Shown here: positions 29,545 through 40,790 of the stretch, one piece after another
Numbering within the stretch: the stretch's first letter is position 1
Layout of the letters: each line of letters starts with the position of its first letter
Source: Ochotona curzoniae
Lineage: Eukaryota; Chordata; Mammalia; Lagomorpha; Ochotonidae
Reading direction: 5' to 3'
DNA length: 64,000 bases
NCBI RefSeq assembly: GCF_017591425.1
Contig: NW_024466603.1
Location: 48,955 to 112,954, forward strand
The notes under the pieces: model-generated
Database searches by the model: none
Seen by the model: the letters and a program-made list of their open reading frames with translations, nothing else
Told to the model about the DNA's origin: nothing
Position numbers and translations under genes: made by a program

Positions 29545-29825
29545 GATTCATTTCTTTCTTTCTTTGAAGGTCAGTTAGAGAGTGGAGGGTGAGCCTGAAT
29601 CTTCCATCTGCTGATTTCCTTTTCACATGACCACAATGGTGAGGACAGAGCCAGGATAAAGCCAGGAGGCAGAAGTTCCATGTGGATCTCCCCCGTGGGT
29701 GCAAAGGGCCCAAGCACTTGGCTTTTCCCAGGCTGTTAGTGTGGCGCTGGCACAGAAGTGGAGCAGTCAGGACAGGAACCAGTGCACTTACAGGGTGACA
29801 GCACTGCAAGTGGCGACTTGACCTG
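29545..29825 (-). mobile_element. CSINE, antisense, old
   Basis: It starts with a TTTCTTTCTTTCTTTGAAGG tail, then CTTCCATCTGCTGATTTCC, GCCCAAGCACTTGG and a GAACCAGTGC head block. It is diverged but complete in order. Confidence 0.7.
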
Positions 29826-30093
29826 CTGTGTCAAATGTTGGATTCTAGCTGCTTTACGGCATATGATTGTGTTACAAAAGAAGTGTAATCACTGCCTTTC
29901 TCTTGGACTTGTTCATGCCTTCACAAACAGTATATTAGTGCCATTGTTGGATTTCACTTTTCTCTTTTGCAAATTATTTTCTATTGATTTGTCTCTGTGT
30001 TTTTATTTTTTTTGCTTCCTTTTTGTCTTTTGCCCTTCAGTCCCTCTGTGCTTAGTAGATATGTTCTGTGGATGAGTGTAGGCCATTTTCTTT
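29826..30093. other. T-rich spacer
   Basis: No gene or clear repeat was recognised. T-rich plus strand. Confidence 0.35.
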
Positions 30094-30185
30094 AAGGGAG
30101 CCGGCAGTGTGCTTCAGCACATTACACCCCACGGAGGCACCGGTTTGAGTCCCAGTGGCTCCACTCTGATGCAGCTCTTGACTGC
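30094..30185 (+). mobile_element. CSINE 5' fragment, sense
   Basis: AGGGAGCCGGCAGTGTGC begins a CSINE head with a box B-like GGTTTGAGTCCCAG. It stops where an antisense L1 fragment begins at about 30186, so it was cut off by or joined to that element. Confidence 0.65.
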
Positions 30186-30490
30186 TGATAATTTCCTTTG
30201 CCGTGTAGAAACTTCTTAGCCTGATGGAATCCCCGTTTGCTTGAATTGCCTGTGCTTCAGAGTCTTACCCCGGAAGTGTTTGTCTATGTCCATGTCTTGA
30301 AATATTTCCATTTAGTCATTTGAGGGAATTTAAGATCCTTGAGCAGTTTAGAGTTGCTTTTTGATTTGAATGAGGTGTCTAGTAGGGTTCTTCTTGCATA
30401 CTTCTGTACAGTTAGGTCCTATTTTCCCAAATCCCTTTGCTAAAGACACTGTCCTTTCTCTCCGGATTGACTTCAGTTGGCTTGTCATCA
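30186..30490 (-). mobile_element. L1 ORF2 fragment, antisense
   Basis: TTTCCTTTGCCGTGTAGAAA, then a GCCTGTGCTTCAGAGTCTTA block, GTCCATGTCTTGAAATATTT and CACTGTCCTTTCTC follow the familiar reverse-complement order of the L1 ORF2 C-terminal region. It is diverged and short. Confidence 0.8.
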
Positions 30491-30767
30491 GTGAGTGGGT
30501 TTTGCTTTCCTTGTCTGTTCTCGGGGCCCACATTCCCTCTTGCTGACCTCATGCTGTCAGTCATTTCCTGTCTCCAGGGACTTTGCCTGGGTTTGAGAGC
30601 TCCTGTGGGTGAGTGGGTGGGCATTAGTGCTCCCTCCGAGTAGAGATGTCCTTCTGTCCAGACAGGCATGCAGAGTTGGCTGCAGACACTGCAGGTCTGG
30701 GGGTTCTTGTCTCAGTGCTGCTTCCCTGAGGGTGAGATCCTGGGCTCCTCATTGGGGAGCTGCTCAC

Positions 30768-31328
30768 GCAGACATCAGTCCTGCGCATGCGGGCACTTGG
30801 TGGGCATGTTCTCCTCCACAGGGACTGCCCTGGTGGGCACTGGAGGCCTTGCCTGTGGCCCTGGTGCAGCCCCGGCTTTGTGTTCACAACCGCTCTGATA
30901 CCTTCTTGTGCACTCAGTGTTGTCTCTCTCCCTTTCAGACAACTACGTTGACAGCCAGACGAGATACGCAAATCGAGGAGGCCTCTTCAGGACATGGCTG
31001 CTGTGAGCTGGCCCTGGCCAGCAGCACCTGGCTTCGCTCTGGACATCTGCAGTGACCCCATTTCATGCCGGCGCATGCTGACGTGTTCTGATGCCTGAAC
31101 AAGATACCACATAAATTCTCAGCACTGGCTGATTTCTCCCACTGTGTTTAGTGTGCCCATGATGCCATGTCATGACTTGAACCCCTCTAGGTCCCAATTG
31201 TGTCCCCTTATCCTAGATACCTGCACCCCTTCTGTTTAGCCACTGTGCCCTCTGAGTCAGGTCTGCTGTCCTACTGTCTGTGACAGCCACTATGTCCTCT
31301 CCCAGCTGTCTCCTGTCCACCAGCTTCA
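30768..31328 (+). repeat. 561-bp tandem duplication, copy 1, with exon-like acceptor
   Basis: Repeated at +561 bp. It contains a good 3' splice site, TCTCTCTCCCTTTCAG ending at 30938. From 30939 a frame in phase 0 runs 38 codons to TGA 31053-31055. If joined to the donor at 28130 it would replace the last four residues of the giant protein. This is only a possibility from sequence. No similarity to a known protein was recognised in the 38 codons. Confidence 0.55.
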
Positions 31329-31860
31329 TGGACAGCATTAGTCTTGCACATGCGTGCACATGGCGGGCGTGATCTCCTCAACAGGGACTACCCTGGTGGG
31401 GGTTGGATGCCTTGGTCGTGGCCCTGGTACGGCCCCAACTTTGTGCTCACAACCTCTCTGATATCTTCTTGTGCACTCAGTACAGTCTCTCCCTTTCAGA
31501 TGACTACGCTGACAGCCGGAGGAGATACGTGAAGTGAGGAGGCCTCTTCAGGACACAGCTGCCATGAGCTGGCACTTGGCTTCGCTCCGGACATCTGCTG
31601 CAGCGACCCCATTCCACACCACTGCCTGCGTGTTCTGATGCCTGAATAAGATGGTCCTACAAGTGCTCACGCCCAGCTGATTCCTCGCACAGTGCTTGGT
31701 CTCCACCACATCTTGAATGACTTTGGACACTTACCTCACTCACCCGCTCCCCCCCCCCTTTTTTTTGCTATGGGCCGCCACCCCTATGCCCTCGATTCAC
31801 CAGTTTGCTTCCCCACTGTCTGTGACAGCCTCATGTCCTCACCCAGCCATCTCCCCTTCT
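31329..31860 (+). repeat. 561-bp tandem duplication, copy 2
   Basis: The acceptor-like CTCTCCCTTTCAG recurs, ending at 31499. The frame after it matches copy 1 (TTLTA..GDT against TTLTA..RDT) but meets TGA after ten codons (31530-31532). A T-run after a C-run (31751-31767) interrupts its 3' part. Confidence 0.6.
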
Positions 31861-31940
31861 CTCCAGCTTCATGGAAGGCGGCCTCCTGTCCTTCTCCTGC
31901 ACTGGGACTGCCCCAGTGCAGGGCAGGCTGCGGGGCCTCA
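31861..31940 (+). repeat. Partial third copy of the 561-bp unit
   Basis: CAGCTTCATGG at 31865, then CACTGGGACTGCCC, align with the start of copies 1 and 2 before similarity fades. The acceptor part is absent. Confidence 0.4.
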
Positions 31941-32484
31941 GAACAAAATCCTGTCCCAGGGAGATGCAGCCCCAGGAGGCGAGGAACTGCCCAGTAGGAC
32001 GGGTGCTGCCAACCACAGTGTGCAGAGTCTTCAGTGACAGTGGCACAAGAGGTGCAGGTTGTTTGTGTCTGTGCCTGGGATGCTGGCCTGGGCTCTGTGG
32101 TCTGGTGGTAGTGTCCTCACCTCCGGGGGCAGGAAGGGCGGTGGGGAAAGATGTCCAAGAATCAGGGTCCAGTGCAGCCAGCAACCTGGCACTTGGGCAC
32201 CAAATCTGTACTCTCTGGGATCATGGGTGGATAGAGGGGGAGGGGTGCCCCTCCTTTAAAGTAGGGCTTCTAAGAGACTCTCTTCTTCCCCTCCAGCCCC
32301 TGCTTTGTACCCCATATTCAAATGGTTCCATGTAGATGTAGAGGCTTCTCTTTCTTAAACTTCTAGAAAAAGATTAAAATGTTTTCCAAACCTTTTCCAA
32401 AACTTTTGAAATTGATGCATGTCCTTGTATGTGTAGCATAAGTGAGGGACAGAGGAAGTTCAACACCATTGTACTTTTGACAAG
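31941..32484. other. GC-rich spacer, no gene recognised
   Basis: Only short overlapping frames and no family signal. Confidence 0.4.
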
Positions 32485-32795
32485 AATGTGTTTATTCATT
32501 CGAAAGACAGAGTTACAGTGAGAGCACGAAGGAGAGACAGAGCTTCCATCCACTGGCTCACTCTCCAAATGGCTGCAAGTGTGGGAACAGGCCAGCCCAG
32601 AGCCAGGAGCCAGAAGCTTCTTCCAGGTCTCTGTCATGGGTTCAGGGGTCCGAGGCCTTGAGCCATCTTCCTCTGCCTTCCCAGGCACATTAGCAGAGAG
32701 GTAGCCTGGAAATGAATTAACTGGGCCTGGAACTGGAGCCCCTATGGAATGTCAGCCTCCCAGGTGGTGCTTCACCAGCTACAGCACACCACAAG
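32485..32795 (-). mobile_element. CSINE, antisense, near full length
   Basis: GTGTTTATTCATTCGAAAGAC, GAGAGACAGAGCTTCCATCC and CTCCAAATGGCTGCAA, through a CCCTATGGAATG head and TGGTGCTTCACCAGC. Confidence 0.8.
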
Positions 32796-33814
32796 AGCCT
32801 GCCAGGATGATTCTATAGGGGAGGAGTTCTAGTGGATGCCTTTCTCTGCCCTGCCCTCTCCTGCACTGACAACACAGCTGAGAGCCTGGTGCAGTGCCTA
32901 GAGATGCAGCACAGTGGCTTGCAAGCAGGAATCCTGGGTCAGGTGCCTGAGACTCACTCATCCAAAGTCTAACAGTGGGGCTGGGCAAGGGATTCTTGGC
33001 AGAAGCAGATACCAGGCCCTTCACTTCTCCGCCCTAACCCCCAAGCCCTCACTGGACCCCATTCTCCATGTGCTCAGATGCCCAAACCCAAGGGCCTGAG
33101 GCACCTGGCAGTGGCTCTCAGGACCCAAGCCCGAGAGAAGCAGATGGATGAGGAGCGAGGCATGGCCTCTCCACATCCATGTCCAGGTTCCCAGAGGGTG
33201 CCTGGATGCAGTCCCCAGGAAAGGAAACCCCAGGCTTCTGGGATGCCTCCTCCACACAGCGGGACCAGTCCTCAGGGACACTCCTCACCTACAAGGAAAC
33301 CTTCTCTGATGAGCCCAGTGCTTGAAGGAATAAAGCTGTTGGAAAGGGGCAGGCAATGGGCTTTCCTGGACTGAAGTGTGCAGGTCTCAGCTCGTGGTCG
33401 CCCAGCACTTGAGGCTGGGGTCTGTGGTGGCTGCGTCAGGCCAGGCACGTGGGTGCATACATCAGCAGAGCTTGTTCTGTGCTCAGCCGCCAGTACCCCA
33501 AGGACCATAGCACAGGCACCATGTTCCATATGACACCCAAACCCTGAGAAACCCTGAGCCAGGAGCACCCTCTGTCCTCTTGTGTGCCAGGCACTTGTCT
33601 GCCCTGTGGGGTACAGACAGGTGAGCTTGTGTGTGGGCCTGCGTTCCAGGAAGAAGCCACCAAGGACACTGGGGCTGCAGGGGCCTGTGCAGCCAAGCTG
33701 CCTCCTGGGGTGGGCACACGGGGCAGTGGGCCTCACCCCACCCTATGCAGCCATTGGGGCCCCTGAGACCTGGAGTGTGGCACCTGGTGGCCACTAGCAG
33801 TCATGTGGCTGAGA
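32796..33814. other. GC-rich stretch with an isolated poly(A)-signal-like AATAAA
   Basis: A frame of 98 codons at 33078-33374 follows an acceptor-like TGTGCTCAG, and GGAATAAAGC supplies an AATAAA at 33329-33334. It might be a distant terminal exon of the giant gene, but there is no recognised protein similarity. Otherwise I see no gene. Confidence 0.25.
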
Positions 33815-33870
33815 GGTCAGCACCCACGTGGGAGACCCAGAGGCCTCTGACTCCTAGCTTTGGATCAGCA
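33815..33870 (+). mobile_element. CSINE internal fragment, sense
   Basis: Only the CACGTGGGAGACCCAGAGG to TTTGGATCAGC part of a CSINE is recognisable. Confidence 0.5.
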
Positions 33871-34669
33871 TGAGGAGGACAGCCAGTTTCAGAAAGAGTC
33901 AAATCTTCCCGAATCATTGCACAGTGCCCTTGCCTCAGCTGCTGCCTACTTCAGGGGTTGGGAGTGGATGGATGGGACAGAACAGGAGAGTCTTACGGGG
34001 GCAGGGCCAAGCCTGCAGGTTCTTACTCTCTTGGAGCCATTCCTCCCAGCAGATGCCAAAGTTTCTTCTGAGATGTGGCAAAGCACTGGCCACTTCTGGG
34101 TGCCATTGCCACAGGTCACAGGCAGAATCCCTGTTCAGGGCTTATCTCTCAGGCAGGGTCCTCAGCTTGGAGAGAAGAGGCCGTGACAGCCCTGTCTCAC
34201 CTCCTCTGAATGTGACACAAAAGAGACTGGGTGGGCTCCAGGGGCAGAGTGCAGGTCAGAGCTTGCCCACTCTTGGTGGCCACCCCAACCTCCTGGGCTC
34301 CAAAGACAGAACACACGTGTCCACCTCTGAGCCGATGACTGTTAAGCACAGGTGTGTGATGCCTGCCTGTGGCCTGGTGCTTGTGGGAGCCACAGGCAGG
34401 ACACTTGGTCTTCAGTGTGGTGATAACGGAGGCATCTCTCAAGGCTGGTTGCTCTTGGGAGGTTGCTGCTGTTCCCTCCCCATCTCTCTCTCAGCTTCCT
34501 TCTCTGTTGGTAAACGCTGGGGCTGTGATGCCACCTGCCCTGAGACCCTCCCCAGAGTCAGGTTGATGTCTGCAGCAGGCCCTTGCGCCTCCAGAATTGT
34601 GAACTGAATGTATTTCTTTTCTGAGTTTGACACTGTCCCAAAGCAGGTTAAGTTGATGCTGCCTATTCT
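33871..34669. other. GC-rich spacer, no gene recognised
   Basis: Frames of up to 245 codons occur (33870-34607), but they overlap in all three phases and carry no family signal, so I treat them as chance frames in GC-rich DNA. Confidence 0.35.
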
Positions 34670-34905
34670 TGAAGCCCATATGGGTGCCAGCTCCACTGCT
34701 GGCTTCCCCATATCCATCTCAGCTCCCTAAAGTGCCCAGGAGAACAGCCCAAGGTGGCCCAAGGACTTGGGCCCCTGCACCCACAGGAGACACCTGGCTG
34801 AAGCTCCTGGCTCCCAGCTTCAGCCTGACTCAGCCCTGGCCATTGTGACCCTCTTCCTTTCTCTAACTCTACCTTATAAAAACTAAAATCTAAAGAAACA
34901 AACAA
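34670..34905 (+). mobile_element. CSINE, sense, head truncated
   Basis: GAAGCCCATATGGGTGCCAG, GGACTTGGGCCCCTGCACCC and GAAGCTCCTGGCTCCCAGC are diagnostic. It is shortened at both ends. Confidence 0.75.
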
Positions 34906-36630
34906 AAAACCCCACCCGTTTTCTTTATAATGTGCACAGCCTCAAATATTTCAGTATAGCAACGGAAAAACAGGCTAAAACAAGAGCACTTCAAAAGTGT
35001 TAACCTAGCATGTGTGAATACAGCCATGCATAACGCATACCTACATAAACAACACAACTTGTAAATGTGAAGTAGGAGAAAAGTACTGAAATAAAGCATT
35101 TCCTAAAAAGAAGGAAAGAAAAAAACAACCAAAAATCTTTGTGGAAAATTGAAGTGCATATAAACTTGCTTTTGTGTAAAAAATTTCTGAAATTCCTGCA
35201 CAGGTTTTGCATAATTGGTATCTTCCAGGGACTTTGTGAGGCCCCTTGTACACATCTGCTGGAGGGGCCACATGCCAGGGGGAGTTGCCCTGTGTGTGTG
35301 GGGGGGTGGGCTGCGGGAGATCACCAACCCACGCCAGGAGCCTTGGGCTGGAAAGGGAACCCCACCTTTCAAGTCTGGCCCTTCAGCACTCCCACACCCT
35401 CAGCCTCCCTAGGATGGAGACGGGCCATAAGTATGGGATGAGTGGACTCAGCAGGCCTGGGGGGCTCCCATCTGGCATAGTCCCAGAAAGGGGCTGTTTT
35501 CAGGACTGGCCCGAGGTGGTTCCCCGGCATGAAGGCTTTCTGCTTTTGCAGTTGTCCTGTGGTTTCAGCCAGCAAGACCATCCATGGTAAAGTTGTGATT
35601 CTCCTAGTGCAGACCTGGACTCCCAGGCTCTGCAGAGCAGCACTCCACAAGTGTTGCCACTTCAAGAATGCCACATTTCAGAAAGCTCATGGAAAGTGGA
35701 ATTTAAAAGACAAGTTATTTGGCCCCCTAAGATGTTGAAACCAGAGCATGTATTCTCATTATAGGCAGTTTTCATGTAAGATGAATAAAATCCCCCCTTT
35801 TGCACAGCATTCCACATTCCAGGAACTATTTGTGGTGGCCCTGTGTAAGTCTCTCCCTGTGGGAGGGAACACCTGCAAGCTGGGTCCACTTCCCACTCGC
35901 CTCACTCCACCTGCTTTTCCCTTTGCTGATCCATGGTCTTTCCGTATCAAACACCTGACTGGGAGGAGGATGCCAGAGAGTCCCAGTGGAGATCAAGGAG
36001 CCTGAGACTGGTCTTGGGGCCCCTGCACATCAGCTGTCAGCTTGGCCTATGCCTCCTGGAGCATCTCTGTAGTCCACCGCCACCTGCCCACCTTCATTAC
36101 TCCCTTGCAGCACAAGGCCATGCCCCTTCGCCTTCCATGCTCTGAGCTCTTTGCAGGCTTATCTTGTGTTCTGAAATGAGCTCAGGGCCTTCCTCATTCA
36201 CAGTGGCCCTGCCCATCTGATGCCCCCTCAACCTCCTGCAATTCCAGACCCCAATAGCGCTAACCAAGGAGGGGGTCTCTCTCAGGGCAGGGATCTCATA
36301 CGTGCTACCATGTACACCTGTGTAGCACCAACTGTGCATGTGAATGGCTGCTGCGCCATGGGTGACCAATGACTTCATGGGCCATGGCCAGGTGGGAACC
36401 CCCTGCCAGAGCCTGGGGCTGGGGACTTACCTGAAACCACGGGTCAGCACACCAGTGGTTAGGGCACAGTTCCCAGTTGCAGCCCCAACAGCTCTTGGGC
36501 TGGTTGTGGTTGTGGTTGTATTGCATTGTTGTTGTGTGGTGTTATAGAGAGGCTGGTGCAGTGCATGGGGAACACCTGCATGTTTGTGCAGCTGCAGCTG
36601 TAGTTGCACAGCTCCCATTTGGCAGTAACC
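34906..36630. other. Mixed spacer, no gene recognised
   Basis: The first 300 bases are AT-rich and the remainder is GC-rich. Frames up to 114 codons are short and overlapping, and none is supported. Confidence 0.4.
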
Positions 36631-36770
36631 CACCTGCCTGTGCAAAGCAGCCCAGTTCAGCGCTCCTCTGCCCATGCTCCACCTGCCAGGGCACAGCAGC
36701 CCAGCTCAGCACCCCTCTTCTGCCTGTGACCCACCTGCCAGGGCAGAGCAGTATAGTTCAGACCCCCTTG
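36631..36770 (+). repeat. Minisatellite, about 50-bp unit, three copies
   Basis: Units start CACCTGCC at 36631, 36680 and 36732 and share a GGGCA(C/G)AGCAGCCCAG(T/C)TCAG-like core. The spacing is 49 and 52 bp. Confidence 0.75.
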
Positions 36771-37519
36771 GCCACAACAGGCTGGGGTGCCACACCCTGT
36801 AGCCTAGATGAACATAGAACGAAGAGATGGAGGACACTCCACTGCCAAAGCACAGTTGTCTTCTTGCGGCAAGGTGCCAAGATCCCAGACACTCCCGGGG
36901 GGGGGGGGTGGTGATTCCCGAGCACATCCATGACCAGAAGATGTGGACTGGGGCAGTGGCGAGGGGACATTTGGGGGCTGGGGAGGGGTCATAGTTCCAC
37001 ATGCACCTGCTCCATGGATCTCTCCATCTGGGCTGGATACCAGCCCAGGCCCTTGTAGGCAGCTAGCCACCTGCTCAAACCATGTTCAGGTAAGTCAGAC
37101 ACGAGTCCCTCAACCTCACTTCTGCTTTCAGAAGTGCCTCCCTGTTCATGTGCATAACTGGCCCCGGTGGCAGGCACAGAGTCCCGACTATCCTTTGGTT
37201 CCCACTGCTGCCCATTCTAGCAGGGTACACCAAGCCACCTGACAACCTGCAAAACCAGACCTGATGTGATGTCCTGGCTTGCTACGGGACCGCTGGCCCC
37301 TTGTGGAGATGAGATTATTTGGGGAGGGGTCTCCTATTTTTCTGGGGAAGGATTCAGGAAGGTGTGAGGGAGTCCCACTCCCTGGGGTGGGGCTTAGGGA
37401 GATCACGATGTGCACAGGGAGCTAAGGAAACCTTGAAGCCCCAGCTAATGCTGTTCCTGGGGCTCAGCAAGAAGGGGCAGAACAGGGGTTGGGGGTCATG
37501 GCGTTTTAAGGTATGGCCT
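36771..37519. other. GC-rich spacer with a G-run
   Basis: It contains an unbroken run of about 12 G near 36897-36908. No gene is recognised. Confidence 0.4.
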
Positions 37520-37745
37520 GTGACATTAAGATGCCAAATGGGCACCAATGCATGCCCTGGCTGTCCACTTTCAATTCAGCTTCCCGTTTATGGCCTGGGA
37601 AAGCAACAAGGGTGGGCCATGTGTTTGGGCTCCTGAGCCACATGAGCGACCAGGAAGAAGTCTCTGACTCCTGGCCCAGCCCGGGCTGTTACAGGCATCT
37701 GGGAAGTTAACCAGCACATGAAAGATTTCTCTCTCTGTAACTTTT
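37520..37745 (+). mobile_element. CSINE, sense, old
   Basis: AGATGCCAAATGGGCACC, CAGCTTCCCGTTTATGGCCT, GGGAAAGCAAC and CATCTGGGAAGTTAACC identify a diverged CSINE, ending in CTCTCTCTGTAAC. Confidence 0.7.
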
Positions 37746-37749
37746 TTTC

Positions 37750-37925
37750 TTTTTAGATTTATTTATTTTTAATGAAAATGTGGATTTATGGAGAAAAGGA
37801 AAGACAGATACAGAGATCAAAGACAAGACGTTAAGACAGAGGCAAAGATGTTCCATCTGCTGGTTCACAATGGCCAGAGCTGAGCAGATCTGAAGTCAGA
37901 AGCCTGGCACCTCATCTACCAATTG
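37750..37925 (-). mobile_element. CSINE fragment, antisense
   Basis: TTTTAGATTTATTTATTTTTA, then GTTCCATCTGCTGGTTCAC, is a reverse-complement CSINE tail. It lies tail to tail with the preceding copy. Confidence 0.7.
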
Positions 37926-39469
37926 GTGTGGGAGAAGGGGCAAAGGTGGTGCCACAGAGCATGCTTATGGGATGGGGCAATTGTGTCAGCCTGGTCCGGG
38001 CCACTTGAGTCGACTCCCTAGTTATGCAGTCAGGAGCTAGGCAGTCAGCAGACAGTGTGCGGAGGAGAGCAGGGCCAGGGGAAGAGCAGTGATGCAGATA
38101 ATTAGTGGATGAACGTGGTGGGGGCACGGGTATGTCCATTTCACTCACATACCATACACAGGTGTGTCCATCACACACACACACACCATCCTCCCCTCCC
38201 CTCCACCCCCGTACCTTTACAGAGGCCCTTGGGGGACAGACTGGAGATGAACCATTACATCATGGTCCATAGTCCATGATCAAATGGCTTTCTGGACACT
38301 TCTCTGAATATCCTCACACATTTATAGACAACTTTAAAGTGCTTTTTTTTTAAAAAAATAAGATATCCACATATTTTTTTTTTAATACACAAATTATCAG
38401 GATACAACAGTGAAACCTCACCAAAGGACCATGCTGGACAAGAATCAGCACCTCCTGCTCCAGGTCTAACAACTGCTGCCTTTCCTTTCCACTCTTCTTA
38501 CCTCACACACTGTCCCCAGGCACTGTGTGCACAGGCTTGGACCAGGGGGTGATGCTAAGGTGACCTGGGGGAGCCCTTAGAGGGTGGGGCCTAGTGGGAG
38601 GGCTGAAGGCCCTCTGTAGTGCTTGTTGCAGAGTGGGTTCCAGGCACTGGCTTGGCTGCCTGGCTCCCCCTGCAGTCTTCCCTGGGCCATCTACTACCCT
38701 TGTGGGAGGCCAAACCATGGGACTGCCTGATCTTGGACTTGAGTTCCCTACAGCCACAAGCCAAGTAAAGCTCTTACTGCACCTGTCAAGTTGCTGCTGG
38801 GGAATGTCAACATCTGGTCAGCTCCCCTCCTTGACTGCAGGTGTCAGGAAGCATTCCAGGTGCATGCAAAAGGCTACCGGACTTCTACTTAATGGGCCTT
38901 ATTATATCTATTTCCTAGACACACTGTATATATATATATTTATTCATCTGTTGTTTTCTTACCCTGACCGTGCAGCCCATTTGACAGCATGCAGAAATTT
39001 CCTTTGATGGAGTGTTTCCTCCTTTGTAGTAAACTAGAGCTGCTCACTTACACAAGGGCCCACGCCCCCTGGCTCCTTTGGAAACTCACTTGGAGCTGTC
39101 GGCACCTGTGCCGCCTGATATGAAATTCCTCAGATCCCAGAATGCAGCTCTTCTACCTTACCACCTCAGAGTACCAAGTGATCGACAGATTAGTCTTGCT
39201 CAGTTAAAAAAAAATCATCAATATGAATGGCTTCTTGACCTCATCGTTAAATAAAGACATGACATCTTTAAACAGGAGTCAGCCTCTCCACGCCTGTGTG
39301 GATACACTACAATTCACCTCTTCCCCTGTTGATGGAGTTACGTTTTCCCCTCATGTGGAGGAATTACTGCAATGCACAGCCCCGTGGTCTCTGGCACACA
39401 CACGCTCTCACTTCTGGCAGGTGCATGTCTAGTTGCTGGAGGGAAGCTTGCCCTTCCTATGGTCAACCA
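37926..39469. other. Transition from GC-rich to AT-rich DNA
   Basis: There are simple repeats: a (CA)n run at about 38171-38186, T/A runs near 38342-38385 and a (TA)n run near 38926-38940. No gene is recognised. Confidence 0.45.
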
Positions 39470-39630
39470 GGCACTATGTTAAGCTTATGATTTGCTTTGC
39501 TAATCAAGATTATATACGTACAACACAGATTAATGGAGGAGATGACAATTATCTCTGATAGGGGAGAAAACAAAGGTCTAGAAAATTAAGTCATTCAATA
39601 AATATAGGAACTGGGATTGGATGTTTTTTG
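39470..39630 (+). mobile_element. MIR-like fragment
   Basis: AAACAAAGGTCTAGAAAATTA to AATATAGGAACTGGGATTGG resembles the conserved MIR core in sense orientation. The rest is too diverged to place. Confidence 0.4.
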
Positions 39631-40497
39631 GCTCAAAACCTGAGATGTTCCTGTCATGCTCATTTCACTATGAGAGAAATGATGGAAATCTTTCCCTTAA
39701 AATTTACCTAAGAAGGAACTTGTTCACTCATATTCTCTCCCTGTCTCTCAATCTTTTTCTGTTTAATCACCTGTTTTAATTAGAAGTTAAGGGATAGAAA
39801 ATAATTCTATATCACAGGAAAGAAAGTAAGCTTGGAGCCTCACCGTTGTTTCTAATTCAGGTTAAAGTGTTGACTTCCAGTTAAATAGAATTGCTGCTAC
39901 ATCACGGTGGAAGAATTCCTTCTTTTTGTGATGAAAACCTCTAGAAAAGCATTGTTCAGTAGCAGTGATGAGAAGCAAAACTTGTGCCAGCGGATGTGAC
40001 ATCTCATATAGCAAGTGAAGTCACTCTCATTCTACCTCATGATTCCTGCACGCATCAACCCTGGCTATGATAGAAACAACACTATAAATGGGAGGTTCAT
40101 CACCTATACACCTCCTGGAGGACATCATTGCAGACTCACCAGGCAATGTCATTTAACTGATGCTACTACATCTTCAAAAACTCACCCCAGCTTCAAAAGG
40201 TCCAACTGCTTCAGAACAGTAAGGAACAAATTCCATTAACACACAAACCCCAGTGCCACCTTTTGGCTGCTATGAACATATTCCCTGATAACATTCATCA
40301 AGTGTGTAATATCTCAACAGTGGATAAACTTTTGTAAGCTCACAAATGATGGTTTTTGCACAGTCCTACATGTAAGGAAAGGAAGTCTGTAGGAATTATA
40401 GGAATCTATAGGAGTAGGATGAAGCTCCTCCCATGTTGGAAAATGTCCATGTAATCAGACCCAAAAGAAGGACCTGGTTCCTAGTTCCTGCCTCCTA
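39631..40497. other. AT-rich spacer
   Basis: No gene and no clear repeat. Confidence 0.4.
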
Positions 40498-40790
40498 GCA
40501 GATTTATTTCTATTTGAAAGGCAGAGTTACAGAGAAGGGAGACAGACAAAGATTTTCCATTTCTGTCCCATCCCCAATGACAACAGCCAAAGTTGGGGTG
40601 ATCTAAAGTCAGAAGCCAGGAGTTTCCTCAAGGTCTTTGACACAAGTACAGGTGCCCCAAAGCCTCCATTGCTTTCCCAGGCCATAAGGATGGAGCTAGA
40701 TGGAAAATGGAGCAGCCAGGACATGAGCTGATGTCCATATGGGCTATCAGCACTGCAAACAAAGGTTTAGCTTATGGTCAGCATCCCTGA
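40498..40790 (-). mobile_element. CSINE, antisense, near full length
   Basis: GCAGATTTATTTCTATTTG with AAAGGCAGAGTTACAGAG, AAGTCAGAAGCCAGGAG, TTGCTTTCCCAGGCCAT and GTCCATATGGGC. Confidence 0.8.

Noticed and set aside
33078..33374. 98-codon frame with acceptor-like TGTGCTCAG and AATAAA as a terminal exon of the giant gene
   Set aside because: Attractive signals, but the peptide has no convincing POM121 similarity and no donor linkage can be shown. Kept only as a note.
33870..34607. 245-codon plus-strand frame
   Set aside because: Overlaps another frame over its first part, includes no domain or splice signals, and lies in GC-rich DNA where such frames arise by chance.
36631..36770. Regularly spaced repeats as a CRISPR-like array
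   Set aside because: Three diverged copies without conserved spacers in mammalian DNA; a minisatellite.
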